Positions 62,526 through 64,000 of a stretch of 64,000 bases of DNA are shown here, one piece after another (position 1 is the first letter of the stretch; every line of letters starts with the position of its first letter). Made by a program: the position numbers and the translations under genes. Source of the stretch: Acidobacteriota bacterium (lineage in GTDB: Bacteria > Acidobacteriota > UBA890 > WLXD01); contig WLXD01000006.1 of assembly GCA_012103255.1 (NCBI GenBank), forward strand, positions 62,001 through 126,000. Direction: 5' to 3'. Below the pieces are notes generated by a model. It was not told the origin of the DNA and made no database searches. It saw only the letters and a list, made by a program, of their open reading frames with translations.

Positions 62526-63041
62526 ATGAGCGAAGCACGAGTAGCGATTGTGATGGGCAGCATTTCCGACTACGAAGTCATGGCTTCGGGAGCCAAGATC
62601 CTGGCCGATCTTGACGTGCCCTACGAGGTCAAAGTCATGTCGGCCCATCGCAGCCCAGCAGTTGTAGCCGACTACGTCTCCGGCGCCGAAGGTCGCGGCC
62701 TCGAGATCATCATCGCCGCTGCCGGTGGAGCGGCTCACCTCGCTGGCGCGGTTGCCGCACATACTCGCCTTCCAGTGATTGGCGTCCCGCTTGTTGCGAC
62801 CGCCATGGGCGGCATGGACGCCCTTCTCGCGACCGTGCAGATGCCTGGAGGCGTGCCCGTTGCGACGATGGGGTGCGGTAAGTGGGGGGCAATCAACGCG
62901 GCCCACTTCGCAGCGCGGATTCTAGCGCTCGGTGACGCCGACATCGCTGCTAACGTCGTGGCCAACCGCGCGACGCAGACCGAGAACGTCAACCGCATGC
63001 AGGCCCAGCTGGAAGAGAAGCTGGCAGCCGACGGCCTCTAG
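62526..63041 (+). CDS. purE: N5-carboxyaminoimidazole ribonucleotide mutase
   Basis: The 171-residue protein has the PurE signatures [12 protein letters not shown] (phosphate loop), [10 protein letters not shown] (catalytic His) and [27 protein letters not shown]. Class I PurE converts N5-CAIR to CAIR with PurK supplying the substrate; no purK is in the window. Its TAG stop overlaps the opposite-strand rlmN stop in a CTAG palindrome. Confidence 0.95.
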   Translation: MSEARVAIVMGSISDYEVMASGAKILADLDVPYEVKVMSAHRSPAVVADYVSGAEGRGLEIIIAAAGGAAHLAGAVAAHTRLPVIGVPLVATAMGGMDALLATVQMPGGVPVATMGCGKWGAINAAHFAARILALGDADIAANVVANRATQTENVNRMQAQLEEKLAADGL

Positions 63042-64000
63042 TCCGCAGACACCGTCGTCGGCGACACAGAGGGATCGTGGGCAGCCTGTAGCTGCCCACA
63101 GGCGGCGCCGATGTCTGCCCCGCGGCTATATCGAACTAGAACGTCCAGACCGGACCCGAGAGCCTCTCGGCGAAAGCGATCAATCGCGTCCTGATCCGGA
63201 CGCGCGAACGGCATCGTCTCGATCGGATTCCATGGGATCAGATTGACCTTGGCCGGCAGGCCTCGAAGCAGCTTGCCAAGCCTCTTGGCGTCATCCGGCG
63301 AGTCGTTCACGCCGCGAAGCAGCACATACTCGAACGTCACCCGTTCCCGGCGGCGCCAGGGAATGTCGCGCAACGCGGCGACCAGATCGGCAATCGGGTA
63401 CTTGCGATTGATCGGCATCAGCTCGGAGCGCACCGCATCCGTGGACGCATTCAACGACACCGCGATGCGGGGGCGTCGCTCCCCCAGGCGGCCCAACTCG
63501 GCAAGCGCAGGTACGAGTCCGACCGTGGAGACAGTGATGCGACGCCACGACCATCCGGGGCCTGCCGGATCCTGCAGCGCTTCGACTGCCCCGATGACGC
63601 CTGGAAGATTGTCCAGTGGCTCCCCTTGTCCCATGAAAACGACGTTGGTCCGCTTGGGAGGCAACTCGGCATCGGAAAGCAGGCTCAGAACCTGCCCAAC
63701 AATCTCCCCCGCGCTCAGCGACCGCTGGAGCTTCATGGTCCCGGTCTGGCAGAACGTGCAGGCGAAGCGACATCCCACCTGGGACGAAATGCAAAGCGTG
63801 GCCCGTTCGCCGGTGGGCATGTAGACGGCTTCAACGAGCTCGCCGCCGCCGGTTCTCAGCAAGTAGCGGCGACTCCGATCCGAGGAAACGAACCGCTGCG
63901 CCACTTCCGGCGGTGCAACTGCCGCCTGACTCGCCAACCCAGTGCGCATGTCGGCCGGCAAATTTGTCATGCGCTCGAAGTCGAAGACGCCACGCTGGAA
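63038..64000 (-). CDS. rlmN: Dual-specificity RNA methyltransferase RlmN (5' end outside window)
   Basis: The frame stays open to base 64000 (FQRGVFDFERMTNLPADMR), the expected RlmN N-terminal part, so the gene starts beyond the window. The radical-SAM cluster CRFACTFC, the GQGEPLDN SAM segment, and the C-terminal YSRGADIGAACGQL with the second catalytic Cys are intact. RlmN makes 2-methyladenosine in 23S rRNA (A2503) and tRNA. Confidence 0.95.
   Translation of the reverse strand, partial: FQRGVFDFERMTNLPADMRTGLASQAAVAPPEVAQRFVSSDRSRRYLLRTGGGELVEAVYMPTGERATLCISSQVGCRFACTFCQTGTMKLQRSLSAGEIVGQVLSLLSDAELPPKRTNVVFMGQGEPLDNLPGVIGAVEALQDPAGPGWSWRRITVSTVGLVPALAELGRLGERRPRIAVSLNASTDAVRSELMPINRKYPIADLVAALRDIPWRRRERVTFEYVLLRGVNDSPDDAKRLGKLLRGLPAKVNLIPWNPIETMPFARPDQDAIDRFRREALGSGLDVLVRYSRGADIGAACGQLQAAHDPSVSPTTVSAD

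Overview
The window is a GC-rich bacterial chromosome segment. A diderm (Gram-negative type) envelope is indicated by an LptC/OstA-like protein, several lipoproteins and secreted TolB-like and GWxTD proteins. Two adjacent DUF507 genes, a GWxTD-domain protein, a zinc-type (short) S14 and two almost identical tuf genes recall deltaproteobacteria-like lineages (Myxococcota, Desulfobacterota, Binatota) or Acidobacteriota. The sequence alone does not decide between these.

Positions 1-23115 are a mosaic of short transcription units on both strands. In order they hold a HEAT-repeat protein (cut by the window edge) coupled to an HD-GYP protein; a minus-strand group of two DUF507 genes and a very long LptC/OstA-like protein; a GWxTD protein; an M20 peptidase; a secreted transglutaminase-fold protein; a lipoprotein amidohydrolase that has lost its metal ligands; two small lipoproteins; acetyl-CoA synthetase; a periplasmic-binding-fold protein without signal peptide; and a tightly packed methyltransferase, TolB/amidohydrolase/beta-lactamase fusion and D-aminoacylase-like group. 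The last gene carries two compensating frameshifts. Convergent neighbours here often overlap at their stop codons.

Positions 23173-57184 are one minus-strand block of translation and transcription genes. In transcription order: tRNA-Thr, tRNA-Tyr, tRNA-Gly, tRNA-Thr, tuf, tRNA-Trp, secE, nusG, rplKAJL, rpoBC, rpsL, rpsG, fusA, tuf, the S10 operon (rpsJ to rpsQ), the spc operon (rplN to secY), adk, map, infA, rpmJ, rpsM, rpsK, rpsD, rpoA, rplQ, tRNA-Ala. Readable control sites include a promoter at the first tRNA, a terminator-plus-promoter pair inside the tRNA cluster, a hairpin between rplL and rpoB, a palindrome after rpoC, and a strong promoter with a terminator-like attenuator in the rpsL leader. 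Seven genes in this block start with GTG or TTG. L17, L15 and NusG carry acidic low-complexity extensions.

Positions 57259-64000 hold rlmB and a processive glycosyltransferase on the minus strand, a divergent polytopic GT87-like membrane protein, rpsU, the divergent purD-purE pair and the start-truncated rlmN. No gene-free stretch exceeds 300 bases. The longest, 43315-43606, is the rpoC/rpsL control region. I saw no CRISPR array, insertion sequence, integrase, phage gene or rRNA gene. The most unusual items are the three-domain fusion with its frameshifted D-aminoacylase neighbour, the metal-less amidohydrolase, the oversized LptC/OstA-like protein beside tandem DUF507 genes, and the rpsL-leader attenuator.
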